A stretch of 64,000 bases of DNA from Capsaspora owczarzaki ATCC 30864 (GCF_000151315.2 NW_011887294.1:1278601-1342600), one strand, 5' to 3'; shown: positions 11,421-24,121, numbered from the stretch's first letter. The notes: generated from the letters alone by a model not told the origin. Numbers and translations are program-made.

Positions 11421-14402
11421 TCACACATTCTTACCACGAAGAGCGCGACCCAGCTTGGACTTCTTGTATGGCAAGGCCTCCTGGCCCTTGTTGTCTTTGC
11501 CTTTACCCTTGCCCTTGGCGTCTTTGCCCTTGCCATCCTTCGCCGGGCGGTTGGCTTCTTGAGCTGGCGCTTCGGACTGTTCGCTGGCAACGCGCTTGGT
11601 GTCACCTTCGGCAACATCTTCGGCCGCACGCTTGCTCGACTTCTTTTTTGGGGCATCCTCCGACTCTGCTTCCGCTTTCGACAAGCTTGGGAAGGCTTCA
11701 CGGAACTGGCGTTGGTGCTTGCCGCGCTTTTCAAGCTTGTGCTGAAGATCGGCCTCCTTCTCGGAATCCAGGTAACCAGTGACCTTGCGAAGAGGCACCC
11801 ATTGACTCAGCTCGGTCTCCTCGGCGAGCAAGATCGTGTCGGCATCGAGGCCGTACGTTTGCTCTGGCACATCGCGGTACTTGAAGAAGGTTGGCTTGCC
11901 CGCCACCTGCATGATGATGATGATAATAGTGGATCAACCGATTAGTCAAGAAAACGAACAATGAAAAAAACAGCAACAAATTGCATCTCGCCGACAGAAG
12001 CCGTCCAACGCACCAAATCTTCAAACTCGGTCAAGTAGTACTTGTCAATGTAATCTCCGTAAGAAAGACCAGACTGCTCGAATGTGGGCCGTTGCTTGCC
12101 GCGCAGCATTTGAAGGAAGGGAGTCTTTTTCTGCTTGGGTTGTGCTGCGGCAGGAGCAGGTGCAGCAGCGGCTGTGTCACAACGAGAAAACACGAGTGAG
12201 TTGTCAATAACCTTTCCCCCCCCCCCGCGCCCCCTGTCATTACCCATCAAGAGTATACGTACCGGCCTTGGCCTCTTCCTTCTTGTTCTTTTGCTTGTCT
12301 TGCTTGGACGGCTTGGGGGCTGCGGTCTCCAGCTCTGTCAGCACAAGGGTTCAAGTCAAAGTTCAGCGAGAGAAAACCAAACTGCTTGCCAATAAAATGC
12401 AATACAACGCGCGCGCCTCACCTGGATTAACCTCATCATAGTCAACCATGTCTTCATCTTCAAGCTGCTTGAAGGCGGGTGCATGCGATTTGCTGACACG
12501 TGTGCTGTAAAAGTCGTCGTTGTAAATGGCGCTGAGTTTGCGGTCGTATTCGTTGGGATCGAAATCAGCCTCCAAATCCAACGAGTCGAGAAGCGCCTTC
12601 ATGCGAGCCTCCTCGTCGGCAGTCTCCTTCATGGCCTCCTTCTTGGTCATCTTGAGGTCCTTCATGAGCTTGGACGCCGTGTCTTGATCCGTGAGCAACA
12701 TTTGCTGCAGCTCTCGCATGCGTCGGAGTTGCTCTTGCTTGAGCTCCTTTGTGGACTTTTGAGTGTCCTTCTTGGTGCGGCGTGCATCGGCAGCGGCAGT
12801 GTCGCGCTTGCGAATGGAGTCATCAATCTTGCGCGGGTGCGTGATAATCGTGCTGCTTCCTGGCTCTTCGAATCGGAAGTTGTGCTTGGCCTCGAACGCC
12901 TCCGACTTTTCAAACTGCTCGGCGTCCTCGTCGTCGTCAATCTCCAGGTCCTCCTCGCCCTTGTTCTTCTTGGACGCCTTGCCGCCGTTCTTGTCCTTTC
13001 GCTTGCCGCTGGTGACCTCGTCGTATGTGGGCACGCGGCCCTTGCCCTTTTCGAGCCAGCCGCGTCCAAGCAGAAAGTCGCGCAAGAAACGATCCTTCTC
13101 GTCGAGCTTGGGATCGGACCAGAAGCGTTTGAGCGTCTGCAGCTCGCCGACGGCTTGCTGATTTTCAAGTTCCTTCTGACCCTTGAGCCATTGCTCAAAG
13201 TCGCGCGACTCGGCCTCCTCCTCCTCTTGCGTTTTCCGGCGAGGTCGAAGCAAGCCATTGTCGTGATCGCCGCTGCCATTATCGTTGTCGTTGGCGCTGC
13301 TCTTTTTGCCCGACTTTTTGGACAAGCCACCCGTCAACTCATCGTCGCCGTCGCTGTTGCCATCCACGGCGTCAATGAAAGCTGCGCGCAACGCCTCCTG
13401 CTCTGCATTGTACGCGCGAGGGTTGTTTCGGGCGAGCTTTTCCTTGCGCTTGACCGTCTCATCTTCGCTGTCGCTCTCGCCAAAGGCTTCCGCGCCACGC
13501 GTGAGCAGCTGCTCTCGCTCGACGTCCTTGATGGTGATCTTCTTCTTGGGAGCGTCGTCGGTCGACTTGGCCGCCGGCTCGTCCGGAATGTCTTCCGGGC
13601 TGAAAAACTTGAACTCTTTCTGGTAGATGCGCGGATCCTTGGCCTTGACCAGCGACAAGGTTTCGAAAATCTTCTTGTCCAGGGAGCTTGTGAGCAGCTC
13701 GCCGTCAGAGTCCTCGCTCTCGTCGCTCTCGCTGTCCGAGTAGTCCTCGTCGTCATCGTAATCGCCCTCGCCTGCTTGCTGCTGGCTGCTGCCACCGCGG
13801 TTGTCTGACTTGACCACCTGTCGCACTGCCATTGCGTTTTCCAACCAGCCAACCAACCATTCATTCGCTTGCTAGTGAGTGTTTCTTTCCAGCCCCAAAT
13901 AGATTGAGGGCAACACCAGATTGCATCACATCGGGTTGGATGGTCGGTGCCATGTGTGTGCGCCTCACACACCAAGCCAACCCACTCCACTCCACTCCAC
14001 TCCACTCCACTCCACTCCACTCCACTCCACTCCCACACGATGCACCTGTGACTTGGTACAAGCACAAGAATCACGCAGCAGCACAAGCGTCAAGGCCGCC
14101 TTACGCTGCATGAGCTCCTCGCGCGCCTTCTTGCGCTCATAGTCCTTGGCGAAGCGAGTGTTGAAGGTCAGCACCAGCACCAGCACCAGCACCAGCACCA
14201 GCACCAGCACCAGCACCAGCACCATTGCCGAACTTGGCCCTGGAATGGTTGCCTGGGGCTGGCTTGGCAAAGTGGCTCGCGGCGGGCGCGCTCGTGTCGT
14301 CGTGGTCGTCCTCCTCGTGGAACAGGCTCTTCTTCTGCTGCTGCTTCGACCCAGCAGTTCGCTTGGAGTCCTGCGACTGTGTGGCATCGCTAGCAGCATG
14401 CT

Positions 14403-14440
<38 letters not shown>

Positions 14441-14499
14441 GCCTGCGCTTTGCCCGCAGCTGGCTTTGCGTCCTTCGCCTTCTTGTCGTCTTTGCCCAT
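11421..14499 (-). CDS. KRI1: KRI1 homolog, 40S ribosome biogenesis factor (frame conflict in exon 1)
   Basis: Exons 2-5 are 12422-13825, 12263-12334, 12014-12171 and 11421-11906, all phase-consistent. Diagnostic KRI1 blocks: DKKIFETLSLVKAKDPRIYQ, DRFLRDFLLGRGW, a charged middle (KEAMKETADEEARMK), FEDL spliced to VAGKPTFFKYRDVPEQTYGL and a lysine-rich tail. Exon 1 ends at 14105 and encodes FNTRFAKDYERKKAREEL, the family's N-terminal motif; it joins exon 2 as ...EELMQLRQVVKSD. In that frame the only upstream ATG is at 14223-14225, followed by a (Val-Leu)n stretch from a GGTGCT repeat. A more protein-like N-terminus (MGKDDKKAKDAKPAAGKAQ, ATG at 14497-14499) is in a different frame. Either the start is 14225 (746 aa) or the assembly has a frame error near the repeat. 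KRI1 works with KRR1 in the nucleolus on 18S rRNA maturation. Confidence 0.85.
13982..14033. repeat. CCACT pentanucleotide tandem repeat in KRI1 intron 1
   Basis: About ten consecutive CCACT units (GGAGT on the transcribed strand). It lies inside the 279-nt first intron of KRI1. Confidence 0.9.
14169..14223. repeat. AGCACC hexanucleotide repeat in KRI1 exon 1
   Basis: Nine units of a hexamer reading GGTGCT on the gene strand. It codes for alternating Gly-Ala in the frame of the upstream ATG and Val-Leu in the frame of the conserved KRI1 motif. A GAT microsatellite (14405-14438) lies 180 bases upstream in the same exon and encodes a serine run. Confidence 0.9.
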
Positions 14500-14799
14500 T
14501 TTGTGCTTTCAAATGTGTGTGGAAAACAAAGCAAGAGTGGCAATGACCGACCGTCGCGCATACACAACAAGCAAAAGGTGATCTACCTCCTAAATACGAG
14601 CAAAGGTTAGCTACCTCCTCAATACACTGCTCAAAACAATCCTCCCCTCGCGCGGGGCTTCTGTGCTTGCAAAACTTTTATTTGTGCAACAGCTCAGTTC
14701 AGCGCTGCCAACTTGTTGCATTCGTAACATTGTATTGTACAGTCCTGCCGGCTTTGTGGAACAACGACAGTCCAACATCACTTGCTTGTGCGCAAAAAG
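14500..14799. other. Spacer between KRI1 and the DENND3-like gene
   Basis: Three hundred bases holding the KRI1 5' region and the DENND3 3' end. A repeated phrase (CTACCTCCT, at 14583 and 14611) is the only pattern seen; no gene. Confidence 0.4.
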
Positions 14800-17700
14800 C
14801 TACACTTGGCCGGCGTCCCAAACAAACAGACGACCATCCGCAGACGCCGAACCGCTCAGCACAAACATGGACGACTCGGAGACTGGCACGGCAGCCAGGG
14901 ACCGCACGGCGTCGGCATGTCCAACGAGCTCTTTGACAAGTCCGTGCGTGTCGGCATCCCAGACATACAGCGAGCCGTTCGAAGCTCCGCCCCAGATTTT
15001 GCCATTGACGAGCGACAGTGCGTTGATTCCCCGCGATTCGAGCGACCAGCTCTTGCGAACCACGCGGGCATGTGCGTCCCAAATGTCCACCGTCCCCGAT
15101 CGTGCGGAGGCTGTCCAAACATGCGATCCGGCGAGAAGCATGCTTGTGATGGGCGCCGGACTGGAGCTGCCCAGCAAGGGAGGAGCAGAAACGGGTTTCA
15201 AATTGGAGGGAACGGGTGTGGTGGCGATCGACTGGGCTGCAGTACTGATTCCGGCAAGGGGCGAAGGAACAGCCTCCATCACGTCCACCACCCGCAGCGT
15301 GATGCGATCCAACACCACGACGCAGTCGTTCGTTCCGCACCAGATGTGATCACCGACAATGCACAGGCAGTAGAGTCCAGCAATCTTGCGATTTGCGGCG
15401 GCGGCAATGGGCATGGAGGAGCGAGATGGCGACAGGAACAAGTTTGCAGGATCAGTCAGCGACCTGTTGAGTGGTTGTGGCGACTCGGGCGTCTCAAAAA
15501 CAAACAGAGAAGCGGTGGCAGCGCCGGGTGTGCTCGAGTCGCTGCCGGTGCTCACGGTGCTCTGCGTCAACGAGAAGGATTCGAGCTGGGTGGTGTCCGC
15601 GGGTGAGTGCATCATCGAGGTCGAGGTCGTTGACAGAACACGCTGCATCGCCCGAAGCGGGGTCGCATAGATTTGCGAGTCCATCAGTCGCTGCTCAATC
15701 TTTTCTTGCAGCAGTTCAGACGCAGCGGCAAAAATATGCGCCTCGACCAGACACTCGCGCGAATTGAGATCCCAACACACAACGTGGCCGTCCAAACTGC
15801 ACGAAACGACATACTCGTACAGCTGCGCGTCGTTCCGAGCTGATGCCGCAAAAACTTCCGACAGGTTGGAGGACGTTCGAGCAGGAATTGCCGTGGGAAG
15901 GCTGACGGGAGAACCTGTGTCAGACGCCATCCGATGATGATGATGATGCACTGGACTGTCAGGTCCGCTGGTACCGTGCATGGCCCCGGCTGAAGTCGAT
16001 CCGGGCAGAGATGGTGTTGCCGATTGGGCGACGAACGACACGAGATCACAAACGGCCGCATGATGTCGATCCAGGACGGTGACAGTCTGACGCGTTCGCG
16101 CATCAACGATATGGATGAGGTGATCGAATGACCCCGCCCACATGTGACGGCGAACGGCCAGCAGCGAACAGATTCTGTTTGCTGGGAAGGGGTGCGGCAG
16201 CTGCTGCAAGAAGGTTGACTGGGGCGAATCGGAATGCCCGGCCTTGTCCTGCACGGGAATGCCAGACAGCGTCAGCTCGGTTTCGAGCGCCCAGGTGACC
16301 GAGTCAAAGACGAGCAGCGCGCCATTGCTCATGCCACACCAGAGCTTCTTTTCGCGAAACGCCATGCACTCCGTGGTCGCTTTACGAATGTCGTGCGGAG
16401 TCGTATCAATACGCAAAACCAGCGCCTGAATCGTGCTCAGGGGCAGACTGCGATAGAGCGGGAAGGTTTGGGAGAAGAACAGGAGGCGGTGGTACAGGTC
16501 CTTTTTCATCTTCTCCAGGGTCTCCGACAGCGCAATGTTGATTGCAGCCTGCTGAATGGCCTGCGGATTTTTGGAGCCTTTGGCCACCTTGTATGCCGCA
16601 ACCATCTCCATGATGTAGTCAAACCACAGGTCGCGACCGCTGAGAATGAGCACTTCGGTTTTGGTAAGCTCGGGCGCATTTGCCTGAGCCGAAGCGGAGC
16701 GGTGGAAGATGCGAACAGAAGGAACTCCGGGAGGGATGAGCTTTTTGAATTGGAACTTTTCCACAGAGTCAATGTTGCCAATTCTCGTAATTTCCTTGAG
16801 CACCCGCTTGTCGTCCAGCAAAATGAAAATGCGGGCGGTCGTCAAAATGAGGAGGCCAATGCCATCGTGAGTTCGCGCAAGCGTGGAGACCTTGATGATG
16901 CTTTCCCCGAGTTCCAGTCGGTCGGCGGGCAGTTCAGGTAGCTGGATGGGCTGCACGACACCAGTCCAAAGCTCGTAGAAGGCTTTGAAATCGCTCTTTG
17001 ACACGGCCTTGTCTGGGGAACGGAGCGCTGATGCCGACGATGGCGGCGCGTTCGCTGCGTCTGACGACTGCCTCGGTGCAGCAATCAGCTGCTGCAGCTT
17101 GTCAATGCCACCAAACTCTGCGGTCGACAGCGGTCGCACCTTGCCGATGAACAAGGACGATGGTACGTCGAGCAAGGTGTCGTAGTCGTCCTCCTCAGTG
17201 GCAGTCGAGGACGTCTGCGGGGACGCAGTGGCAGCGGATACCGCAACGCCAGCGCTTTTGCGATCTTCACGCGCACGGGCATTGTTTCCGCCGCGGAGGA
17301 AGTTTCCAAACGAGGGCGACGGTGCGTGGGCAGGAGCTGGCGCGTGAGCGGGTGAAGAAGAGCTTGCGGGACTGGAGGTGACGTTGCGAACACTCGGTGC
17401 ATTGGTTGACTTTGCCGGTTGAGGCGCTTGGTGGCTCGACGGTGGTCGAGTGTCGACAGAGGCAGAGGCAGAGGCAGGAGCAGCAGCTGTCGAAGCTCTT
17501 TCGGAAATTGGCAAATCTTGGCAGAGCACATCGAACAGCCGCTCGCCCGTGTCCACATCCGTCACCAGACGGAGCAAGACGCCGCACTTGACAAACGTTG
17601 AACAGTTCAGCCAATCCCGCTTCGCCAAACTGTCCAGAACATCCTTTGTGCTGTGAATGACACTAGGAAGATCCAGAGCGAGGGATGTTGCAGTCGACGC

Positions 17701-20700
17701 ATCTGTGCCTGCTCGCCCATTTGGCATTGCTCGCCGAGGAGATGCAGCACGCAGCTGGGAGTCTGTTGCACGCAGTCCGCTGGCGGGCGATCGCACAGCC
17801 ATGGAACGCCGCGAATGCAGCTTTCCGCCCGTCACATCCACGCATAGGCGGCCAAGTCGACACAGGTGGCTGGGGATGCCATGTACCGACGCGCCGCCAA
17901 TGTAGTTGAGCGATGACTGCAATAGCGGCGAGTGGCTGGCTGGACTTGAGAGATTGCTCTCCCTGTACGAGAAGAGCGTTCCAACAACGACTTTGGGGAA
18001 GAGACTGGCGTCTCGCCGGTAAACAAGGTCAAAGTCAGCAAGTGCTTGGGAGGTCAGGCCTTCAGCGGCGGCAAACAGACCTCGGATGTAGATGAGGGGC
18101 ACAAATCCGGCGCTTTCCACAGGGTGCGAGAACGACCCAATCGACGCGGAAGAAGATTGTGTGCGCAGAGGGTAGGAGACATGCCGCGCAGAAGGGCCGG
18201 TCGCAGTCGGGAGCCCTGCGCTTTGAGGAGTCGCTTGCAACACTGCCGCCACTTCCTCACGCATTTGCACCAAGGACATTCGGTTTCTTGGCGAGAAGAG
18301 TTGGCCGTCAGACAGACTGAGGCCCAAGCCTCCAGCTAGAGCTGGCTCGTGCTGACTGGCTGCCGAGGGCGATGTTGGCATGAACAGGTGACGGCTCAAC
18401 AGGGAACGAGTCGACGAAGCCCAGGCCGACAAGCGACCCAGAGCACTGTCGCCATCCGCACTTGCTGCAGACTTTGATGAAGTGGCCGATGGAGAGGGCG
18501 ATGAAGGCGCAAGGACGCTGGCTGAAGCGGATGGGGATCCAGGCGTGCGCGTTGCCGATGAAGCTGCTGACAAAGGACCGCTGGGACTGGCCAGCACACC
18601 AGGCGCCTCATGCGTCTCGGACAAGCTCACGCAGAGCCGCTCGAGACATCGCACAAAGAACATGCTCTCGGCGCCTTCCGAGGAACTGGCGTCGGGATCG
18701 AGGTATTGCTCGACCCACCGCAACCCGAATGGCGGCATGTCGAAAACAAGCGGCAAAGTCCAGTCGAGCATGGCCGTTTGAGACGCGCGGTCGGCGCTTG
18801 TCGAACCGACAAGGTTGGAAGCCGAGGCGGGCGACGCGCTGCCAGGAGTAGGCTCGCTGTTCATACCAAAGTTTGGGGGAGCAGAATCAGCGCGGAAGAT
18901 GGCAGGGTGATGTGGGTTGTTGCTCAAACTCGAGCCGCCAGCACCCACGAACGGGTCTCGCTCGACATAGTCGTCCAAAAAGGCAGGGCTGGGTGTCGGT
19001 GGAGGCATGGATTGCACCACTTGCATCGAAAAGCCGCGTGCGAGGTGCGGTGGACTGCGCGGTGGGGAGACCCCTTGGAGCTGTCGCGGGTCTGGAAGCA
19101 AGTTGGAATTCGAAAAGTTTGTACCGGGTGCGTGATGCGGCTCTCCGATCAATCCCAAGCCAAACCGGTCGTGTGGAGCCAAGGTACTGAGGCGGGTGCG
19201 TTCAAAGCTCCGCGGGTACGGCAGCTGGGTTGGCAACGGGATGGGTATGGTTGCCAGCGACGCCACATAGCTCGCATCGTCAGCGCGCTCGTCAAAATAG
19301 TCACGCATAGCACGCTTGCGAGACTGCAAAAACATGGAGAACATGGACGTTTCCGTGATGCGGCGATAGAATGCATGAGACTCTTCCGGCTGTCCTCGCA
19401 AAAAGGATTCCAGATTCAGGACTCGCTTGTCGAACATGAGGTGATTTTTCACATTAGCGAAAAGTTGCACGATAAATTCTGTGGGGGGGGGGGGTTTGGT
19501 CGAAAGGAAACGATGATCATAAATCATGGTGGAGGCAAACCAGCAGTTAGAATCCGAATACAAAAACAACACATTATGAACAGGGTTTTTTTTTTTTGTT
19601 TGTTTGTTTTTGTTTTTTGGTTGACGTGCAGCACGCTCAATCACTTACCAAAAAAAGCAACGCGGGCATTCACCTCAAACTTGCGATAGTGACGCTCCAT
19701 CCGAACAAAATCCCGCTGTGCCTCAAAGGCGGGCTTCTCGAGGGCGTCGGTTTCGTAATGCAGTGAAACACGCGAAAGTGCGTAGATGAGCCGTCGATGT
19801 GCACCTCGAGGGAGCGCTGGAAGTGCCAAGGAGCTCGGAATGGACACACTGCTTTGGTCCAAGTCCACAATGACGGTGCCGGACACCAGATTCATGATGG
19901 ATTCACGATGGCGCGAATGAATACCCATAATGAACGTTCCGGGAGCCTCGACATAGTCGAGCAGGAACGATGGCAGTACGGAAATGTACGTGTGCTTCCA
20001 CTGGAAGGGCAACACCAAGGACAAGAGGACCTGCGTGACGTTCGTCAGCAAGGCGGGTTTGGAGGAGATAAACACCATTTTCTGCTCGAGAAGAATGCAA
20101 GAAAGGACCTGAATGATCGCATCTGTGCTGAGACAGAGGAAAAGTTGCCGAATCGGGACATCGACAATGGGGATACGGCTCAGCCAGAGCGGCTTGACAG
20201 TGATGGGATAGCCCGCGAACAGCGACGACTCGCCATCCTGGGCCTGGCCGGCGTTGGCAACAAAGCTCGTGCCACCCACAGAGGCCGGCGTCCCAAATGA
20301 GCCGCGAGAAGAAACGCTTGAAAGGGACTTGGCCTGATTACTCTGCTCGAGCGCCGAAAGAGAGGAGGTCGTGAGTAGCAACGCCCGCGCGTCAGGGAGG
20401 GTGAATCGGAGGGCAAGTGCTCCCTGTGGCGGAACAGGAACATGCAGCAGCATTGAAACGTAGGCATCAATGACGTGGATGTAATCGTCCGAGAAGAGCT
20501 GCACAGACGGCAGCATGGCGCACAGACTATCGCGCAGCACGGAAATGTACGGAAACTGAGAAACGAGACTGATGGTCACTGGGGCGTACAATCCCTCTGC
20601 CAGGAGTCTGCTCAGATCAGCGCTCGTATACCCGTTCGACAGAAACAGGTGCTCCAAATCTTGCAGTGTTTTCGATTTGCAGGCTTCTTGGTATCCTGGG

Positions 20701-21695
20701 CTGGTTGCGGCGACATGTGTGCCAGTCGCAGTAGCAGAATTGTCAGCATTGTCAGCATTGGCAGCATTGGCAGCGGTCTCCTCGGCGACCAAACCTGGCT
20801 GATTGGCGTGCTCGGCATGAAGGAGCAGACCCGGGTCGAGTCGGCGGTACCAGGTCAGGCATGCCACGTACGACCTGCTTCCATAATCATCGGTAATGAC
20901 GAACGAGTGCGATCTCGAGCGGTGATGCCCGGCCAGGTCCTTGGCTGCTAGGAGATAGGCTCCGTCCGGCAGGCAGAACAAGGGAAGATTATTGACAAAC
21001 GACGCGTCGCCCGTGAACCGACCCGGCGACTTTCTCGACGACGGAGGAGAGGAAGCTGATGATGAAGCAGAAGCAGAAGCAGACGAGGACGAAGACGAAG
21101 CATGCGATGCCGCTGATGACGCCGACCCCGCCGCTGCCCGACTGGCGTTGCTCGTGCCGTCGCTGCTGCTGCTGCTGCTGCTGCGGTGTGATTGCGCAGA
21201 CGCACCAGAGCCTTGACGCGATCGACTCGTCTGACTGGGATCTGTCGTTGTCGGCGTCACGGGGCTGCCACTGCTGTTGTTGCTGTTGCTGTTGTTGCTG
21301 CTAGAGAGTGCTCGTCGGCGGAATTCTGCAGTGGCCGAGGTCGAGCGCAGCGTAACGTGACCGTCTGTCTCGTCTGCCGCAACGCCAAGCACTTTGGCCG
21401 AGTACGGCTGGTTGAGTGGCCACGCGCGGTGCATGATTTGGGCTGCTGCTGCTGCTGACGATGATGATGATGATGAGGATGATGCCGAGGCGGATGACTC
21501 GTTCTCTCCTCCTCCTCCTACGCTGGGAACGCGTCGTCGATCGCTGGCGCGGGAGGCAGAGCTGCCGCCAAGTGGGACGACGCCCGTGAGCTCGTCAATG
21601 CCAACCAGCACGCAGGCATCGATGAGGCAGCAGTCAAACCGCGCGAGGCCGGGCCGACGGTCGCACGGTCCCAACTCCAATCCGCCGTCCATCAT
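14800..21695 (-). CDS. DENND3: DENND3-like Rab guanine-nucleotide exchange factor (DENN + PH-like + WD40)
   Basis: Two exons (19649-21695 and 14800-19478) separated by a 170-nt intron whose phase-1 junction reconstructs AFFEFIVQLFANV. The product is 2241 residues, nearly twice human DENND3. Order: N-terminal uDENN strand (ARFDCCLIDACVLVGIDE); Ser-rich linker; cDENN core (PIVDVPIRQLFLCLS, ILLEQKMVFISS, QWKHTYISVLPSFLLDYVEAP); dDENN across the intron (FDKRVLNLESFL, ETSMFSMFL); about 700 residues of low-complexity Ser/Ala linker; a PH-like module around residues 1510-1640 (FYELWTGVVQ, IIKVSTLARTHDGIGLLILT) corresponding to the region between DENN and WD40 in DENND3; then WD40-type repeats to the C-terminus (LWCGMSNGALLVFDS, MWAGSFDHLIHIVDA, IWCGTNDCVVVLD, VSGSASADGRLFVWDA-like ending). 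In animals DENND3 activates Rab12 in endosome and autophagy traffic. No initiator beyond the tandem ATGs at 21690-21695 is in frame before a non-coding region. Confidence 0.88.
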
Positions 21696-22235
21696 GCACA
21701 AAACAACTGTGCTCGCTCAACCCACCACCTCAAGAGTCAAACCACTCAATGGAGCAAAACAGCACACGCACACACTGCCAAAAGCAAGCAAGCGTCGTGC
21801 CGAAGAGTGAAATGGGAAATGAGACTGGAAATTCAGGGGTGAGAGAAAACGAAGAGTGACTCGGATTGAATCGGAGTTTGCTAGGCTGTGCAAAGGGAAG
21901 AAGAAGAAGAAGAAGAAGAAGAAGAAGGAGCGGAACCAAGGATGAAAAGAGTGCAAAAACAACAGGAATAGCATGAATCAAAAAATGACAAGGCAAGAAG
22001 CGTCCGGAGTCACGGTTCTGATCGAGAAGCAACGAGGAGCGAGGATGGACCGCTTTGACCGTGCTCCGTGGTGTTGGCTTGGCTAGTTCCACTTCCACCG
22101 CATTGTGCTTTTCGGTACTGCACAATCCAAATCCATCTTCAACCGCTTTCCAACCTCAAATCCCACGTCGGCTCGGCTCAGTCCGGGCTCAGTCGGCTTT
22201 TGTATTTGTTGGTGTTTGTGAATTTGGCAATTGGC
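21696..22235. promoter_or_regulatory. Divergent intergenic region between DENND3 and the PQ-loop gene
   Basis: 540 bases between two outward-facing starts. It contains a GAA trinucleotide run (21898-21927). No specific promoter element was identified. Confidence 0.4.
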
Positions 22236-22387
22236 ATGGAGCTCGTGGCTGAAACGAACGACTGGCCGTTCGGCTACAACTGCACAAAGTCGCTCTCTGA
22301 CGGTGAGTTTGGAAGCTGAGAGTGCTTGCTACGAGATTGCAGGGGAAGAGCGGGTGAAAATGCGAGTCAGAGCGAGTGGAGAGAGAG

Positions 22388-22437
<50 letters not shown>

Positions 22438-24034
22438 ATGCTGCATGCTGGTACTGCTTGTTTGCTTTTTTGCTATGTATACAGTGCCACAGGCGGGCGA
22501 CGTCGCGCTCGGAGCCATCATTGTCGCAGGGCTCTTCATCTCGTATTTGTTTCAGGTGACCTCTTTGTTGTAGCAATGCTCCGCTCCTTGATGCCCGTTG
22601 AAGCCTCCGTCCCCTCTTCCCTATCCCAAGTGCACCCACCCCCTAGTCACGCTCGGAAGCCCTTCTTGCGTGTCGTGCTTCACTCGTGCTGCTCGGCGTG
22701 GTCGGTGGCGGACGCTGGCTCTCAGACACTTGTGCTTTCAGCCCGCATTCAGGGCGAAATCTTCCGCTTCTGCCGTTCTGTTCTGAGAGACTTGGATTCT
22801 TGAGGATGACGATCGAGATGTGATTGCTTGGACAAGTGGCAGAAAATTGCGGCAAGAATGGATCAAGTTTTATGCTTGCTCAACAACACCTGCCCGCTGT
22901 TTTGGTTGAACGACACAGATCATTGAAATCATCTACCGGCGGTCGAGCAAGGGCATCAGCTGCTTCTTCCTGCTCCTGGGCACCCTCAACGCATTTTGCC
23001 TGTTTGACAACTCGATCGTGTACCAGTTCGACGTCATTGCGTGCTGTCCCGAATGGGTAAAAAAAAAAAAGAGCGAGCTTGGATGCTGCAAAAAAAGCAA
23101 ATGGGGTTTTGCCAGGATTGTTTGCTCACTTGCTCGATCTCTCTCGCAGGATGGCTCGGATTGCCAGAAACAATTGCTGAAATTATACCAGCTTGGTCTC
23201 CAGTTCTCGAGCTTGGTCTTCATGTGCGTGGAAAGCGTGCAGCGACGCGCAAAAGACGACTCGGGTTTTTTTTCTCACTCTGTATCATCGCGATTGTTTC
23301 TCGTTGCCAGTTACGGACTCTTCCTCGTCTTCTTCCCGAAACGTGATGAGAGCAATGCGGCCGAATGGCGCCGCTCTTGCATTTCTGCTGGCGTGTGCTT
23401 TGCAGCCGTCAGCATTTTCGCGTCAATCCATGCCATCATTGCCACGCAAGAGGGCGTCCAGTCCAGCATGCTCTCGCACTATGCGGACGTTCTTGGATAC
23501 TTTGGCGTGGGCTTTGTGCTTTGTCAGTTCGTCCCCCAAATCTACAAGACCATCAAAGAGAAGGTGAATGCATTATTTTGGTTGCTCGGTTGTGCTTTGA
23601 ATTATTTCTCACTTCCGCTGGTTCTGTCGTGCCCTTTGTTGCTGCAATGCTGCGATGAGTAGTCTGCAGGCTCGTTCAGTATTCCAATGCTGATCATTCA
23701 AACTCCAGGTGCGTTTGTTGGTTGTTTTTTTTTTGTTTGTTTTTTGTGTTGTTTAATCCTTTACCCCTGCATGCGTCACTCAATATGTGTCTTTTGTCTC
23801 TTTCATTCCATCCCTTGAACAGGAAGCTTCATCTTTATGTACTTTTTGGCAACAGGCCACAACCCCGAGGTCACGTCTTGGCTGCCGATTCTAATCACCG
23901 GCATCCTGCAAACAATATTGCTCTCGTCGTGCATTTTCTTCGCCATCCGTGACCGCCGAGCTCGGAAGGCGCAGGATCTCGAGCGAAAGCCCCTGCTCGA
24001 GGAAGTTGAGGTGAAGGCCACACCGATGAACTGA
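22236..24034 (+). CDS. PQ-loop repeat seven-helix membrane protein
   Basis: Seven exons: 22236-22302, 22485-22555, 22919-23056, 23150-23223, 23311-23563, 23662-23707, 23823-24034; all phases match and give 286 residues. The first PQ-loop-type repeat is split over exons 2-3 (LFISYLFQ then IIEIIYRRSSKGISCFFLLLG), and the second lies in exon 5 (VLCQFVPQIYKTIKEK then AGSFSIPMLIIQTPG). Repeat, spacer helix, repeat is the family's triple-helix-bundle plan, related to lysosomal cystine and cationic amino-acid exporters and to sugar transporters. The C-terminal tail (ERKPLLEEVEV) contains an acidic dileucine-like signal that would suit endolysosomal sorting; this is inference. The substrate cannot be read. 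Exon 6 uses an acceptor GATGAGTAG with a poor pyrimidine tract, chosen because it alone keeps frame. Confidence 0.85.
22388..22434. repeat. CTG trinucleotide microsatellite in PQ-loop gene intron 1
   Basis: About 15.7 perfect TGC/CTG units within the first intron, transcribed as CUG on the gene strand. Confidence 0.95.
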
Positions 24035-24115
24035 ACCAACTTTGTGTTTTTGTTTTTTCGTTTCAACAACGCAAGCCAAAAACGGTTGACTTTTTGTCGA
24101 CAATCTAATGCATAG

Positions 24116-24121
24116 AATAAA
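24116..24121 (+). terminator. AATAAA polyadenylation signal of the PQ-loop gene
   Basis: Canonical hexamer 82 bases after the stop codon. The converging TFIIH gene ends at 24196, so the two 3' UTRs must be short or overlap. Confidence 0.6.

Noticed and set aside
11239-11424. Minus-strand ORF ending AAIEKHRTAVHRTVKESSSKPAPMDE with an acceptor-like TTTGCGCAG before it
   Set aside because: It looks exon-like, but no in-phase donor from KRI1 reaches it and no complete gene fits the 76 bases between; left unannotated.
12483-13808. 441-codon plus-strand ORF
   Set aside because: Antisense of KRI1 exon 2; hydrophobic composition arises from complementing Lys/Glu codons.
14663-15606. Plus-strand ORFs near the 3' end of the DENND3-like gene
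   Set aside because: Antisense to WD40 coding sequence with no independent motif.
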